A stretch of 64,000 nt of DNA from Stutzerimonas stutzeri (lineage in GTDB: Bacteria > Pseudomonadota > Gammaproteobacteria > Pseudomonadales > Pseudomonadaceae). Both the position numbers and the translations under genes were made by a program. The DNA lies in contig NZ_PPXG01000001.1 in NCBI RefSeq assembly GCF_002909485.1, positions 558,001-622,000 on the forward strand, given 5' to 3'. Each line of letters opens with the position of its first letter. Within the stretch, counting starts at the first letter, position 1. Below the pieces are notes generated by a model. It worked only from the letters and a program-made list of their open reading frames with translations, was not told the origin of the DNA and made no database searches. Below, piece after piece: positions 9,582 through 17,577 of the stretch.

Positions 9582-10490
9582 TCAACTAACCGGCATGCTT
9601 GAACTGCTCGCCACTGCATCATGAGGATGCAAACTTTCAAGGTGCCGCACGCTCACGCTGTGATGCGGGTAGTCCTCAGCCACGGCTTTCTCGATGCGCC
9701 GAGCGGCATCCTCGACATACATCAGGTTCTGCCCGTTTAGTCGCGCAAACGCCTGCTCATCAGCGCGCTTGACGGCGGTCTGCACCGGCGTACCGAGGGC
9801 GGCTTCGATACGGTCGATCAACCGCAGCAGATCCAGGCGCTCTACATCGCCCGCGATGCGTACACGGACCTCCGCCACGCTGCGCTGACTATGGGGCGTG
9901 GCGAGCGTTGCATTGCGCTGCAGCCAGGCGGCGACTTCTGCAGGAGTGACGGTCGCTTCGCAACCGAAGCTGTCGAGAAATGCCTGTTCGATCAGCTGCC
10001 TGGTCAAGGCCGCGGAGCATGGACATGTCGAGGAATAAGCCACTTGGACTGACACCTCCAGCGACAGCTGCTGAGCCGCCCAGACAGCGTTGACGACAAC
10101 CGGATAGGACTTCCAGCCACTGAGGCCTTCGGTCAGCAATGCCGGACGCCGGCACAGCAACGAAAAGGTCAAACCGAGCCGCGCACGGCTGGAATGGCAG
10201 TCCGCATGGCTGCCCACCATGCGCTCCAGCAATCCGGCCAATGCGCTCGGATTCAGCCTCTCCCGTGCCGCGAAATCGTCCAGGAGCCGGTACAACCGCG
10301 ACATGTGTATGCCCTTGATGGTTGGATCGGGCAGGTTGACCTGAACGTCCGCTTGAGCATTCAGCGGATACGACACGCCGGGCTCGTCCAACATGATCGG
10401 TAAATCGATCGCGGCCATCCCTACCCACTCCAGTGAAGCATGGGTTGCGGACCGTTCGGTCATGGCTACGTCGGGTAGCAGAATGCTCAT
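9582..10490 (-). CDS. folE2: GTP cyclohydrolase IB, zinc-independent
   Basis: A 302-residue FolE2 (COG1469) enzyme making 7,8-dihydroneopterin triphosphate from GTP, the first step of folate and 7-deazaguanine synthesis. Family motifs are GIHMSRLY (60-67), [11 protein letters not shown] (94-104) and the metal/catalytic STCPCS (C156). FolE2 tolerates Mn or Fe where FolE1 needs zinc, and in several bacteria it is Zur-controlled. It heads the seven-gene minus-strand operon, with the Zur-like box 96-110 bp upstream. ATG 10490 gives an N-terminus (MSILLPDVA) like other FolE2 proteins; the ribosome binding site is weak. Confidence 0.93.
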   Translation of the reverse strand: MSILLPDVAMTERSATHASLEWVGMAAIDLPIMLDEPGVSYPLNAQADVQVNLPDPTIKGIHMSRLYRLLDDFAARERLNPSALAGLLERMVGSHADCHSSRARLGLTFSLLCRRPALLTEGLSGWKSYPVVVNAVWAAQQLSLEVSVQVAYSSTCPCSAALTRQLIEQAFLDSFGCEATVTPAEVAAWLQRNATLATPHSQRSVAEVRVRIAGDVERLDLLRLIDRIEAALGTPVQTAVKRADEQAFARLNGQNLMYVEDAARRIEKAVAEDYPHHSVSVRHLESLHPHDAVASSSSMPVS

Positions 10491-10570
10491 GGTCGTAAAT
10501 CTCAGTCAAATCGGGCAAGGCTGCGTGTCGGCTCTTGGTTTTCAGGCGCACCGCTTAGTGCTGCGGCATC

Positions 10571-10584
10571 ACCATTTAAATGGT
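10571..10584. promoter_or_regulatory. 14-bp perfect palindrome next to a Zur-like box
   Basis: ACCATTTAAATGGT is perfectly self-complementary and ends one base before the Zur-like box at 10586, in the folE2/zur divergent promoter. It does not match the Zur pattern and may bind a second regulator or overlap AT-rich promoter elements. Confidence 0.4.
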
Positions 10585-10585
10585 A

Positions 10586-10600
10586 TGTTATATTGTAACG
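10586..10600. promoter_or_regulatory. Zur-like box, folE2/zur divergent promoter
   Basis: TGTTATATTGTAACG matches TGTTATA-N-TATAACA at 12 of 14 fixed positions. It lies 22 bp before the zur-like ATG (10622) and 96 bp before the folE2 ATG, so it can repress the seven-gene operon and autoregulate the repressor gene. Confidence 0.75.
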
Positions 10601-10621
10601 TATATCTATACGGATCATTGC

Positions 10622-11113
10622 ATGAACAGGCAAAGGCACAGAATGGTGGGCGAACGCCAGACCGAGCAGGTCGCGCTCGACGACGCAGCAGATGACCGGC
10701 TCGCGCAAAACGTCGCGCTTACGCCAATTCGACGCCAAGTGCTGATGCTGTTGCAGCGGCACCCGGAAGGGATCAAGGCCTACCATCTGCTCGCCATTAT
10801 CCGAACCCTGAAGCCCAACGCGGCGCCACCAACGGTCTACCGCGCGCTGAACTATCTGGTGGCTCATGGCCTGGCGCACAAGATCAGCTGCATGAACATG
10901 TTCATCGCGTGTGATCGAAGTCAGCACCCACAAAACGATGTCGGCGTGTTCCTGGTCTGCCCACACTGCCATAGCGTCAAAGAGTTGCACGACGATGCAG
11001 CCTCGCACGCGCTGAACGAAGCGTTGGCATTAGCCGGCTATCGTCTGGATCGGAGCGTGATGGAGATTGGTGCTGTCTGCCCAGGTTGCACCCAAGCAAA
11101 CGCGCCTACCTAA
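10622..11113 (+). CDS. Fur-family zinc-uptake-type regulator (Zur-like)
   Basis: A 163-residue Fur-family DNA-binding protein. The winged helix is at about 30-90 (LTPIRRQVLMLLQRH, APPTVYRALNYLVAHGLAHKI). Two CxxC pairs (CPHC and CPGC) form the structural zinc site, and HPQND/CPHCHSVKELH supplies candidate sensory ligands. The wording of the helix (APPTVYRAL.FL..HGL.H.I) is Zur-like rather than Fur- or PerR-like. Start: ATG 10622, or ATG 10643, which has a better AAGG site; the longer upstream frame runs into the Zur-like box. In Pseudomonas the main zur usually lies beside znuCB, so this may be a second, dedicated regulator (inference). It converges on hisI2 with only 4 bp between stops. Confidence 0.85.
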   Translation: MNRQRHRMVGERQTEQVALDDAADDRLAQNVALTPIRRQVLMLLQRHPEGIKAYHLLAIIRTLKPNAAPPTVYRALNYLVAHGLAHKISCMNMFIACDRSQHPQNDVGVFLVCPHCHSVKELHDDAASHALNEALALAGYRLDRSVMEIGAVCPGCTQANAPT

Positions 11114-11117
11114 CGAC

Positions 11118-11558
11118 TCAACCCTCATTGCGGCTGCCTGCTGGTGTGGTATTAACCGGCGCCGTAACGACTTCTACGTTGCCTTGGCGAATGGCGTTAT
11201 AGAAGCAATTGGGACGACCGGTGTGACAGGCAGGCCCGCTCTGGTCCACCAACAGTAATACCGCATCACCATCACAATCGAGTCGCGCCTCAAGCAGCCG
11301 CTGGCGATGCCCCGACGTCTCCCCTTTGCGCCATAGCGCTTGCCGAGAGCGGGACCAATAACACACCCAGCCACTGGCCAGGGTGTCCTCGAGCGCCGTG
11401 CGATTCATCCAGGCCAGCATGAGCACATCACCAGTGCCGTGCTGTTGCGCCACGGCGGCGATGAGCCCCGCCTCGTTCCAGGGCACCGCATCGAGTACTT
11501 GCTTCAGCGGCCGTCTCACGCCCAATAACGACTGTTCCAAGATCAGAAATTCGTTCAT
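11118..11558 (-). CDS. hisI: Phosphoribosyl-AMP cyclohydrolase paralog
   Basis: A 146-residue HisI protein of histidine synthesis that opens the adenine ring of PR-AMP. Motifs [38 protein letters not shown] and [13 protein letters not shown] are all present. The zinc Cys are C95, C111 and C118, so the site is intact. It has an N-terminal extension (about 25 residues before the conserved [12 protein letters not shown]) compared with the housekeeping enzyme. Start ATG 11558 is chosen because GGGG lies upstream; ATGs at 11564 and 11570 are in frame and possible. It is transcribed away from the Zur-like box at 11694. A second Zur-linked hisI is known from comparative work on zinc regulons. Confidence 0.88.
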   Translation of the reverse strand: MNEFLILEQSLLGVRRPLKQVLDAVPWNEAGLIAAVAQQHGTGDVLMLAWMNRTALEDTLASGWVCYWSRSRQALWRKGETSGHRQRLLEARLDCDGDAVLLLVDQSGPACHTGRPNCFYNAIRQGNVEVVTAPVNTTPAGSRNEG

Positions 11559-11693
11559 TCGCATCCCCATGCGCTCGTGAGAGCTGCCTATAGCGCAGCG
11601 CGCTAGCAACAGGCGCAATACGCTGCCGCCGGGCAGTCAGGAATCGATTCCTCTGCCGGTACAACGAGGCCACACTAAGCTAGTCATTCATAT

Positions 11694-11719
11694 TGTTATG
11701 TTATAACATCCATATAACA
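11694..11719. promoter_or_regulatory. Zur-like box with an extra half-site, hisI2/methyltransferase promoter
   Basis: TGTTATGTTATAACA (11694-11708) matches the TGTTATA-N-TATAACA pattern at 13 of 14 fixed positions, the best in the window. The right half-site TATAACA recurs at 11713-11719, exactly 11 bp (one helical turn) after the first copy at 11702-11708, which could let two Zur dimers bind. It serves hisI2 on the minus strand and the methyltransferase/TonB/ABC operon on the plus strand. Confidence 0.8.
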
Positions 11720-11814
11720 AAACCCACCGGCCCGTTCAGAGCCTCTTCACTGCCCTGTATAACGCCGTCGTGGCACACAGTGGCAACGAGTCCGGCCATG
11801 GTAAAGCTGCATTT

Positions 11815-12654
11815 ATGAGTACAACTTTCGCCTCATTCGAAGACAACTCCAGCATCAGGCGCGATTACGGCGAGGAGTCTACTGCTGTGCTTGGTGTTTC
11901 CACCCAAACGGCTCCAGTTTGGAATAATCGCGATGCCGCCTTCTATGCCCAACACCTCGCGGCGTCCGATTACCTGACCACCGTGGGCGATACGCTCCGT
12001 CGCCAAGTGGGCCTCACTGACCACCTGATAGACGTCGGCGCTGGATCGGGTTTGCTTGGCCGATCACTCGTAAATGATGGCGGCCATTGGAGAGCTTTGG
12101 AGCCCAATGCCTACATGCGTGGCTGTATCCAGACGCTAGCGGCGCAGTCGCCTTCTGTGCGCCTCACCTTGCACTCCGACCTTTGGCAAGACATCCCCAC
12201 CCTGATGCTTCCACCGGCTGACGTGGTGTTGTGCGCCAACATTCCCGTCGATTCGGGGCAAGCCGTCGCGTTTGTCGAAGCCACGCGACCACTGGCCAAA
12301 CGCACGCTGATCTGGAATCTGCCCGCCCAGCAAGGACCTCGCACTTATTGCCTCTCTGGGTTCTTACCACCCTCTCTGCATGGCAGTGATTGCACGCCGG
12401 GGTATTTGCTGGCACTCGAAGAGTTGGGTGAGCGGCTGCGTCCGGACGCCGTTCACTTCACTCAATGGCATTTCTCCACGATCTTTCCGACCTATGCCGA
12501 TGCGCTGGCACATTTCCTCGAAAAACTGCCCCCGCTTGACGAAGCACGTCGGGAAGAGCTCGAGGCATATCTGAACGAGCATCTGAAGGAAGTTGGCAAC
12601 GGCTGGCTGGCCCGTGCGCCAAAAGTCGCCGCAAGCCTCATCTGGCAAAACTGA
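11815..12654 (+). CDS. Class I SAM-dependent methyltransferase, Zur-box operon
   Basis: A 279-residue cytosolic methyltransferase of unknown substrate. SAM motif I is LIDVGAGSGLLGRSL (about 80-94), followed by the acidic ribose-binding loop ALEPNAYM and the motif IV region DVVLCANIPVD. No signal peptide. Start ATG 11815 is chosen because the upstream GTG frame (11770) reads a low-complexity stretch; its ribosome site is weak. It is the first gene after the strong Zur-like box, 31 bp before a TonB receptor gene and an ABC importer. It could modify a metallophore or act as an accessory to uptake. It is not convincingly the nicotianamine-synthase-like CntL of pseudopaline clusters, and no opine dehydrogenase or exporter is nearby. 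Confidence 0.82.
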   Translation: MSTTFASFEDNSSIRRDYGEESTAVLGVSTQTAPVWNNRDAAFYAQHLAASDYLTTVGDTLRRQVGLTDHLIDVGAGSGLLGRSLVNDGGHWRALEPNAYMRGCIQTLAAQSPSVRLTLHSDLWQDIPTLMLPPADVVLCANIPVDSGQAVAFVEATRPLAKRTLIWNLPAQQGPRTYCLSGFLPPSLHGSDCTPGYLLALEELGERLRPDAVHFTQWHFSTIFPTYADALAHFLEKLPPLDEARREELEAYLNEHLKEVGNGWLARAPKVAASLIWQN

Positions 12655-12685
12655 TTCGAAAATCCAAAGCCCCAGGAATAATGAA

Positions 12686-14815
12686 ATGCGTGCTGTGCGC
12701 CTTACCTCCACCGCCCTTGCTCTGCTCGGCACGACAATCATGGCTCTGGCGGACAATGGGAATGTACTTAAACTCGACTCGGCAGTAGTCAGCGCGCCCC
12801 GTGCCAACGAATCGATTGCCGACATCACCTCAACAGTGCAAGTCATCGACAGTGAGCAGATCCAACGCTCATCGGCGCGCAGCCTTACCGATTTGCTTGC
12901 CGAGAATGCGGTTGGCTTTTTCAGCGAGTGGACGCCCGGCCAGACCTCCATCAACATTCGAGGCGGCTCCACCGATGGCCAGGGACGGGACTTCCGCAGC
13001 CAGGTCACTGTGCTGGTGAACGGCCGCCGCTCGGGCACAGCCAACATTTCCAAGCTATCGCCAGCGCAGGTCTCACGCATCGAGATCATTCGCGGGCCGG
13101 CTTCGGTGATCTATGGCAGCCAGGCCATAGGAGGCGTGATCAACATCATTACCCGCGACGGCCAGAACGTCAGCGGCAATGGCGCCACCTTGCAGACCGG
13201 CTCCTGGGGGCTTGGCCAGGGCTCGGTTTACAGCAGTGGTATGTTCGGCGCGATGGACTACTACATAGGGGTCGACGCGGGTCGGCGTGACGATTACCGC
13301 AGCAAGGACGGTACCCAGCAGAATACTGCCTGGAAGCGCCGGGGCGGATTGCTCGCGCTGGGCTTCGATACTGACTCAGACCAACGCCTGGAACTCACGC
13401 TGCGCTCGGACGGCATCTATGATGCTGGCTTCAGAGGCTCGCAGTGGGATTACGACAACTACGACAACCGCTACAACCAGTCCATCGAAGCGAGCTGGAC
13501 GGCGGCGGTCGGTGACTGGATGAACTGGGCGGCGCAGGGGTACGCTTTCCGCGATGTCGACGATCTGCATTGGGGTTCAGAGCGGCTCAGCAGCGGAGCC
13601 CCCGGCTTCAGCAAGGACAACATCGAGCGCAAGCTGACCGGCTATGGCCTCAAGCTGACGCCACAACTGTTGCTGGGACCGAGCACCGACCTGTTGCTGG
13701 GCTTGGATCTCGAAAAGAGCAAATTGCGCAACGACCGCTTCCGCGTGTCGGTCAACGGTGCGACCACCAGCCAGGCCGCCCCTTACGACATCAACTCGGA
13801 CGACCTTTCTGCCGCTCTCTACGCGGAGCTGATCCAGCGTCTGATGGACGACCGGCTTACGTTGCGAGCTGGTGCGCGGTACAGCTACGGTCGCTCAGCC
13901 ACTGTCGCGACCCAATATTTGCCGCTGCTCGATGAGAGCACGCGCAGTTTCGATGAGACGACCTACAGCCTTGGCGCCGCTTTTCAGGCCCAGCCCTGGC
14001 TGAAGCTAAGGGCAGGTGTATCCACCGGTTTTCGTGCACCGCTGGCCGGCGAGCTGGCGGCGGACTTCACCACCACCAGTGGCAACCAGACGCTGGGCAA
14101 CGCCAACCTGAAGGCAGAAACCAGCCTGCAGTTCGAAACCGGTTTAACCCTTACCGGTAGCGACCACTTCTTTGACCTGGCGGTGTTCCAGAACCGAATC
14201 CGTGACCGCATTGTCACCCGCCCGCTGACCAGCACGGTCGGCCAGTACAGCAATGGTGACGGTGACGCGGTGATCCGCGGCGTTGAAGCACAGTGGCAAT
14301 ACGACCTTGCTAGCGCACTGGCCCTGCAGGGCGACCAGCTACTGCGGCTGAATGCCAGCGGTGTCTGGAACTGGAATATGAAAGACGAAGGTGCTTCGCC
14401 CAACCTCACCGGCACTCACCGTGATGAGATTCAGCGCATGTACAGACATCAAGCCAGCCTTGGGATGACCTATGGCAAGCACGACCTTTGGGATCTGGGG
14501 CTGACGGCGATTCTGAGAGGGCCAATCTACTACCGCACCGAGGAAAAACTGCTGATACCGGCAGGCCAGCCGAATGCCAACTATGTGCATCGCAAGGATT
14601 CCTTCTGGGTTTTCAACCTGGGCGGTAACTACCAACTGACCCCCGACCTGGCGCTCTTTTCCGGAGTAAACAACCTGTTCGACATCGACCGTAGCTCGCT
14701 CTTCATTGCCAATGGAAACAACTCTTCGATCGCCGACCCAAACGCATCGAACGGCGGGCTGGGTAACAGCAATCCTGGACGCGAGTTATACCTCGGCGCG
14801 AACTACCGGTTCTGA
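12686..14815 (+). CDS. TonB-dependent receptor, probable zinc-chelate/vitamin B12-type
   Basis: A 709-residue outer-membrane receptor. ATG 12686 has AGGA 8 bases upstream and gives a clean signal peptide ending near ALA. The plug domain (about 30-150) shows APRANESIADITSTVQVID, INIRGGSTDGQG and IEIIRGPASVIYGSQAIGGVINII. The C-terminus ends in an aromatic-rich strand (ELYLGANYRF), as expected for BAM recognition. It lacks a His-rich surface loop of the ZnuD type, so a chelate ligand rather than bare zinc is likely (inference). The gene order receptor, binding protein, permease, ATPase echoes P. aeruginosa PA2911-PA2914, reported as zinc-responsive. Confidence 0.9.
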   Translation: MRAVRLTSTALALLGTTIMALADNGNVLKLDSAVVSAPRANESIADITSTVQVIDSEQIQRSSARSLTDLLAENAVGFFSEWTPGQTSINIRGGSTDGQGRDFRSQVTVLVNGRRSGTANISKLSPAQVSRIEIIRGPASVIYGSQAIGGVINIITRDGQNVSGNGATLQTGSWGLGQGSVYSSGMFGAMDYYIGVDAGRRDDYRSKDGTQQNTAWKRRGGLLALGFDTDSDQRLELTLRSDGIYDAGFRGSQWDYDNYDNRYNQSIEASWTAAVGDWMNWAAQGYAFRDVDDLHWGSERLSSGAPGFSKDNIERKLTGYGLKLTPQLLLGPSTDLLLGLDLEKSKLRNDRFRVSVNGATTSQAAPYDINSDDLSAALYAELIQRLMDDRLTLRAGARYSYGRSATVATQYLPLLDESTRSFDETTYSLGAAFQAQPWLKLRAGVSTGFRAPLAGELAADFTTTSGNQTLGNANLKAETSLQFETGLTLTGSDHFFDLAVFQNRIRDRIVTRPLTSTVGQYSNGDGDAVIRGVEAQWQYDLASALALQGDQLLRLNASGVWNWNMKDEGASPNLTGTHRDEIQRMYRHQASLGMTYGKHDLWDLGLTAILRGPIYYRTEEKLLIPAGQPNANYVHRKDSFWVFNLGGNYQLTPDLALFSGVNNLFDIDRSSLFIANGNNSSIADPNASNGGLGNSNPGRELYLGANYRF

Positions 14816-14817
14816 CG

Positions 14818-15735
14818 GTGCGCATCTGGATTGTCGTACCCGCTCTGCTGGGGATCCTGTTCGTCGTTCCGGGATACGCCGACGATGGATTCCCGAGAAC
14901 AGTCGCGGACGCGCTCGGGCGCCAGGTCGAAATCCCGGCGAGGCCACAGCGGATCGTGGCGATTTTCGCCAGCAACGTGGAGATTCTCGATGGCATCGGC
15001 GCGGGCGACCGAATCGTAGGCGTCGAGTCCTTCACGCGCTATCCGCCACACATTGCCGAGCGCGCCAAAGTGGGCGGACGACTGGGGTTTTCCATCGAAG
15101 CGATTGCCCGGCTCAAGGCGGATCTGGTGGTGATGACGCCCGCTCGTCAAGCCGCAAACATGGTCGACCCGCTTCAGCGCATCGGCATCCCGGCCTTGGT
15201 GTTGAATCATCGTGACCTGAATATGGTGATGGAAAATATTCGCCTGCTCGGCACAGCGACCGGCAACGAGAGCGAGGCCGCGCAACTGATCGCCGGCCTG
15301 GAGTCGCGGATTGCGGCGGTTCGCCAAAGGCTTCAACGGCGCTCCCCGGTACGGGTCTATCTGGAAACCGCCGCGAGCGATCGCGGCACCTACTTGAGCG
15401 TACGCGACGGGACCTATACCGCGGACATCCTACGCCTGGCAGGCGGCAAGAACGCTCTTGCCGGCAGTACGCTCAGCCAGGTGGGCGGCGAATCGGTACT
15501 ACGCGCAGCACCGGCGCATATCATTCTGGCAGGCCCGCCAGAGCGTATTGATACCCTGGCCAAACGGCCTGGGTGGGAAACCATCGACGCGGTTCGAGAC
15601 GGCAAGGTTTCCGCGATGCCCAGCGCCCTGCTGTTGATTCCTGGGCCGCGAGTGGTCGACGGCGTCGAACAACTCGCCCGCCAACTGCACCCAGACGCCT
15701 TCGGCAAGCAAACCACGCCGAGTCCACGACCATGA
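14818..15735 (+). CDS. BtuF/FhuD-type periplasmic substrate-binding protein
   Basis: A 305-residue class III binding protein for an ABC importer of chelated metal. A signal peptide ends near GYA, followed by VADALGRQVEIPARPQRIVAI, the typical start of this family, and a central helix linking two lobes. GTG start at 14818, two bases after the receptor stop, so tightly coupled. It lacks the His-rich loop and three-His site of ZnuA-type zinc binders, so the ligand is probably a complex. It overlaps the permease gene by 4 bases. Confidence 0.9.
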   Translation: MRIWIVVPALLGILFVVPGYADDGFPRTVADALGRQVEIPARPQRIVAIFASNVEILDGIGAGDRIVGVESFTRYPPHIAERAKVGGRLGFSIEAIARLKADLVVMTPARQAANMVDPLQRIGIPALVLNHRDLNMVMENIRLLGTATGNESEAAQLIAGLESRIAAVRQRLQRRSPVRVYLETAASDRGTYLSVRDGTYTADILRLAGGKNALAGSTLSQVGGESVLRAAPAHIILAGPPERIDTLAKRPGWETIDAVRDGKVSAMPSALLLIPGPRVVDGVEQLARQLHPDAFGKQTTPSPRP

Positions 15736-16724
15736 CCCGCGACCAGCGCTACCGCCTGATCTGCCTGCTGCCTCTGCCCGCAATTGCCATGGGGTTATGG
15801 CTCGGGCCTGAGCTGATCAATCCTGTCGACCTCGCACAACTATTGGGTGCGGCAGATTCACCATTCAGCCTGCTGCTTGTGCACTGGCGTCTTCCTCGGG
15901 TACTCGCAGCGTTTTGCGTCGGCGCCTGCCTGGGATTGGCCGGGGTGTTGTTCCAAGGGGTATTTCGCAACCCGCTAGCCGAACCCTATCTGCTCGGAAG
16001 CGCGCCCGGCGCGGCTGTCGGGGCGGCGATTGCACTATTGGTGCCGCTACCCCTGTCAGTCGCCCTCTCCTTGCCATTGCTCGCCTTCCTTGGTGCTTGG
16101 GGTGCAACGCTCTTGGTCCTTTCGATCACGAGATTAACGCGCATCACTGATACCAGCGGCCTGTTGCTGGCAGGCATTGCCGTAGCCGCTTTGCTCGGAG
16201 CGGTACGCAGCCTGATGTTGCTGGCACTCGCCGACGAAACGGTGAATCTTCAGGTTGTGCTGAGCTGGACCCTCGGCGGAATCCACACGCCGGATTGGTC
16301 GTCACTGGCCCTGCTGGCCTCACTGACGGCAGTGTCTGTGGTGCTGGCTCTCCGCCTGGCCCATGGCCTCGATCTACTCGGTCTGGGCGATCAGGTTGCG
16401 CAAAGCATGGGGCTCAACCCACGGGCCTTCGTTAACCGAGCCCTGATGCTCGCAGCGGCGATAACGGCCCTGGCAGTGTCCTGGGGCGGCCTGGTCGGAT
16501 TTGTCGGATTGGTCGCGCCCCATGCGGTTCGCTGGATTCTCGGGCCTGCGCACCGGCATCTCCTGTTGGCAAGCGCCTTGGTCTCTGGTGCCTTGCTGGC
16601 GCTACTGGACGGCCTGGCGAGAGCCCTATTGCCCCCTGCCGAAATCCCCCTGGGCTTGCTAACGGCTCTGCTGGGCGCCCCGTTCTTCATATTGCTGTTA
16701 GTCCGCGCGAGGCCTTCGCCATGA
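15732..16724 (+). CDS. FecCD-family ABC permease
   Basis: A 330-residue inner-membrane permease with about nine to ten hydrophobic segments. Family motifs: WRLPRVLAAFCVGACLGLAG near the N-terminus and GLVGFVGLVAPHAVR near 255-270. ATG 15732 overlaps the binding-protein stop (ATGA); the longer upstream frame is a shadow. It pairs with the ATPase at 16721 and the binding protein before it to form a BtuCDF/FhuBCD-like importer that would move the ligand of the adjacent TonB receptor into the cytosol. Confidence 0.92.
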   Translation: MTRDQRYRLICLLPLPAIAMGLWLGPELINPVDLAQLLGAADSPFSLLLVHWRLPRVLAAFCVGACLGLAGVLFQGVFRNPLAEPYLLGSAPGAAVGAAIALLVPLPLSVALSLPLLAFLGAWGATLLVLSITRLTRITDTSGLLLAGIAVAALLGAVRSLMLLALADETVNLQVVLSWTLGGIHTPDWSSLALLASLTAVSVVLALRLAHGLDLLGLGDQVAQSMGLNPRAFVNRALMLAAAITALAVSWGGLVGFVGLVAPHAVRWILGPAHRHLLLASALVSGALLALLDGLARALLPPAEIPLGLLTALLGAPFFILLLVRARPSP

Positions 16725-17551
16725 AACCAGCGTGCCGTTTGTTAGCCGATGGCCTTTTTGTAGAACGGTCGGGCCGAGTGGTGCTGGAAGACTTCCGGCT
16801 GCAGTTGCAGGCTGGGGAGCTTTTGGTCTTGGTTGGGCCGAACGGATCGGGAAAGAGCACGGCCCTGCAATGTATGGCTGGATTGCTCAAGCCTAGTGCC
16901 GGAAAGGTACATCTGGACGGGCGGCTGATACCTGAGGTCGACCCACTGCAACGCGCGCGCCTGCTCGCCTACCTGCCGCAAGCATTCCGCAGCCAATGGG
17001 ACCTCGACGTTGGTGAACTGTTACGCCTTGGTGCCAGCCGCGGCTTTGCCGCGCAACGGTCAGTCGCATCGATAACAGTGGACGACGAGCTGACAGCCTC
17101 GCTGGATATAGACCGGCTGCTGACGCGACGACTGTCGCAGCTCTCAGGCGGAGAACATGCTCGAGCGGCAATAGGATGGGCGCTGGCCGCAAGGTCGCCG
17201 ATTCTGCTAGCCGATGAGCCGACGGCGGCACTGGATATCGGTCATCAGCTTAGCCTGATGCATTACTTGCGCAGATTGTCGCCCGCCTGTTCGATGTTGC
17301 TGGTGCTGCATGACCTAGGCCTGGCGATGCGTTTTGCCGACCGCATTGCCGTGATTGCCGGGGGGCATCTACTTGATGTCGGCACGCCTCGATCAATTCG
17401 CGCGTCCGGCAGCCTTGAACGTGCGTTTGATACAGAGTTTCACTGGGCACCGACACCTCATGGGCTCTATCCCGTCCCCCAACATGCGGGGCAAGACAGG
17501 GCCGACAAGCAACGAACCGTTAACGATCGACACGCCAATGTTATATCGTAA
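16721..17551 (+). CDS. ABC transporter ATPase of the metal-chelate importer
   Basis: A 276-residue ATPase. Walker A GPNGSGKST, Q-loop LPQAF, signature LSGGE, Walker B ILLADEPT, D-loop ALD and H-loop LHD are all present. It starts 4 bases before the permease stop. Its last codons and TAA stop (17549-17551) lie inside the Zur-like box of the next transcription unit, so repressor bound there sits on the end of this gene. The C-terminal 30 residues (after GLYPVPQ) are polar and look unconserved. Confidence 0.92.
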   Translation: MKPACRLLADGLFVERSGRVVLEDFRLQLQAGELLVLVGPNGSGKSTALQCMAGLLKPSAGKVHLDGRLIPEVDPLQRARLLAYLPQAFRSQWDLDVGELLRLGASRGFAAQRSVASITVDDELTASLDIDRLLTRRLSQLSGGEHARAAIGWALAARSPILLADEPTAALDIGHQLSLMHYLRRLSPACSMLLVLHDLGLAMRFADRIAVIAGGHLLDVGTPRSIRASGSLERAFDTEFHWAPTPHGLYPVPQHAGQDRADKQRTVNDRHANVIS

Positions 17552-17553
17552 CC
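17539..17553 (+). promoter_or_regulatory. Zur-like box overlapping the ATPase stop codon
   Basis: TGTTATATCGTAACC matches TGTTATA-N-TATAACA at 11 of 14 fixed positions with a perfect left half. It lies 25-39 bp before the second COG0523 gene and covers the ATPase stop codon, suggesting a separate Zur-controlled promoter for the COG0523/WD40 pair inside a larger run of same-strand genes. Confidence 0.65.
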
Positions 17554-17577
17554 GAAACTTTCTTTCGGAGACGCACC

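Noticed and set aside
11770..11814. Upstream GTG start for the methyltransferase
   Set aside because: Adds 15 low-complexity residues without a ribosome site; ATG 11815 precedes protein-like sequence.
11815..12654. CntL (nicotianamine-synthase-like) of a pseudopaline cluster
   Set aside because: The SAM motif looks like an ordinary class I methyltransferase, and no opine dehydrogenase or EamA exporter is adjacent.
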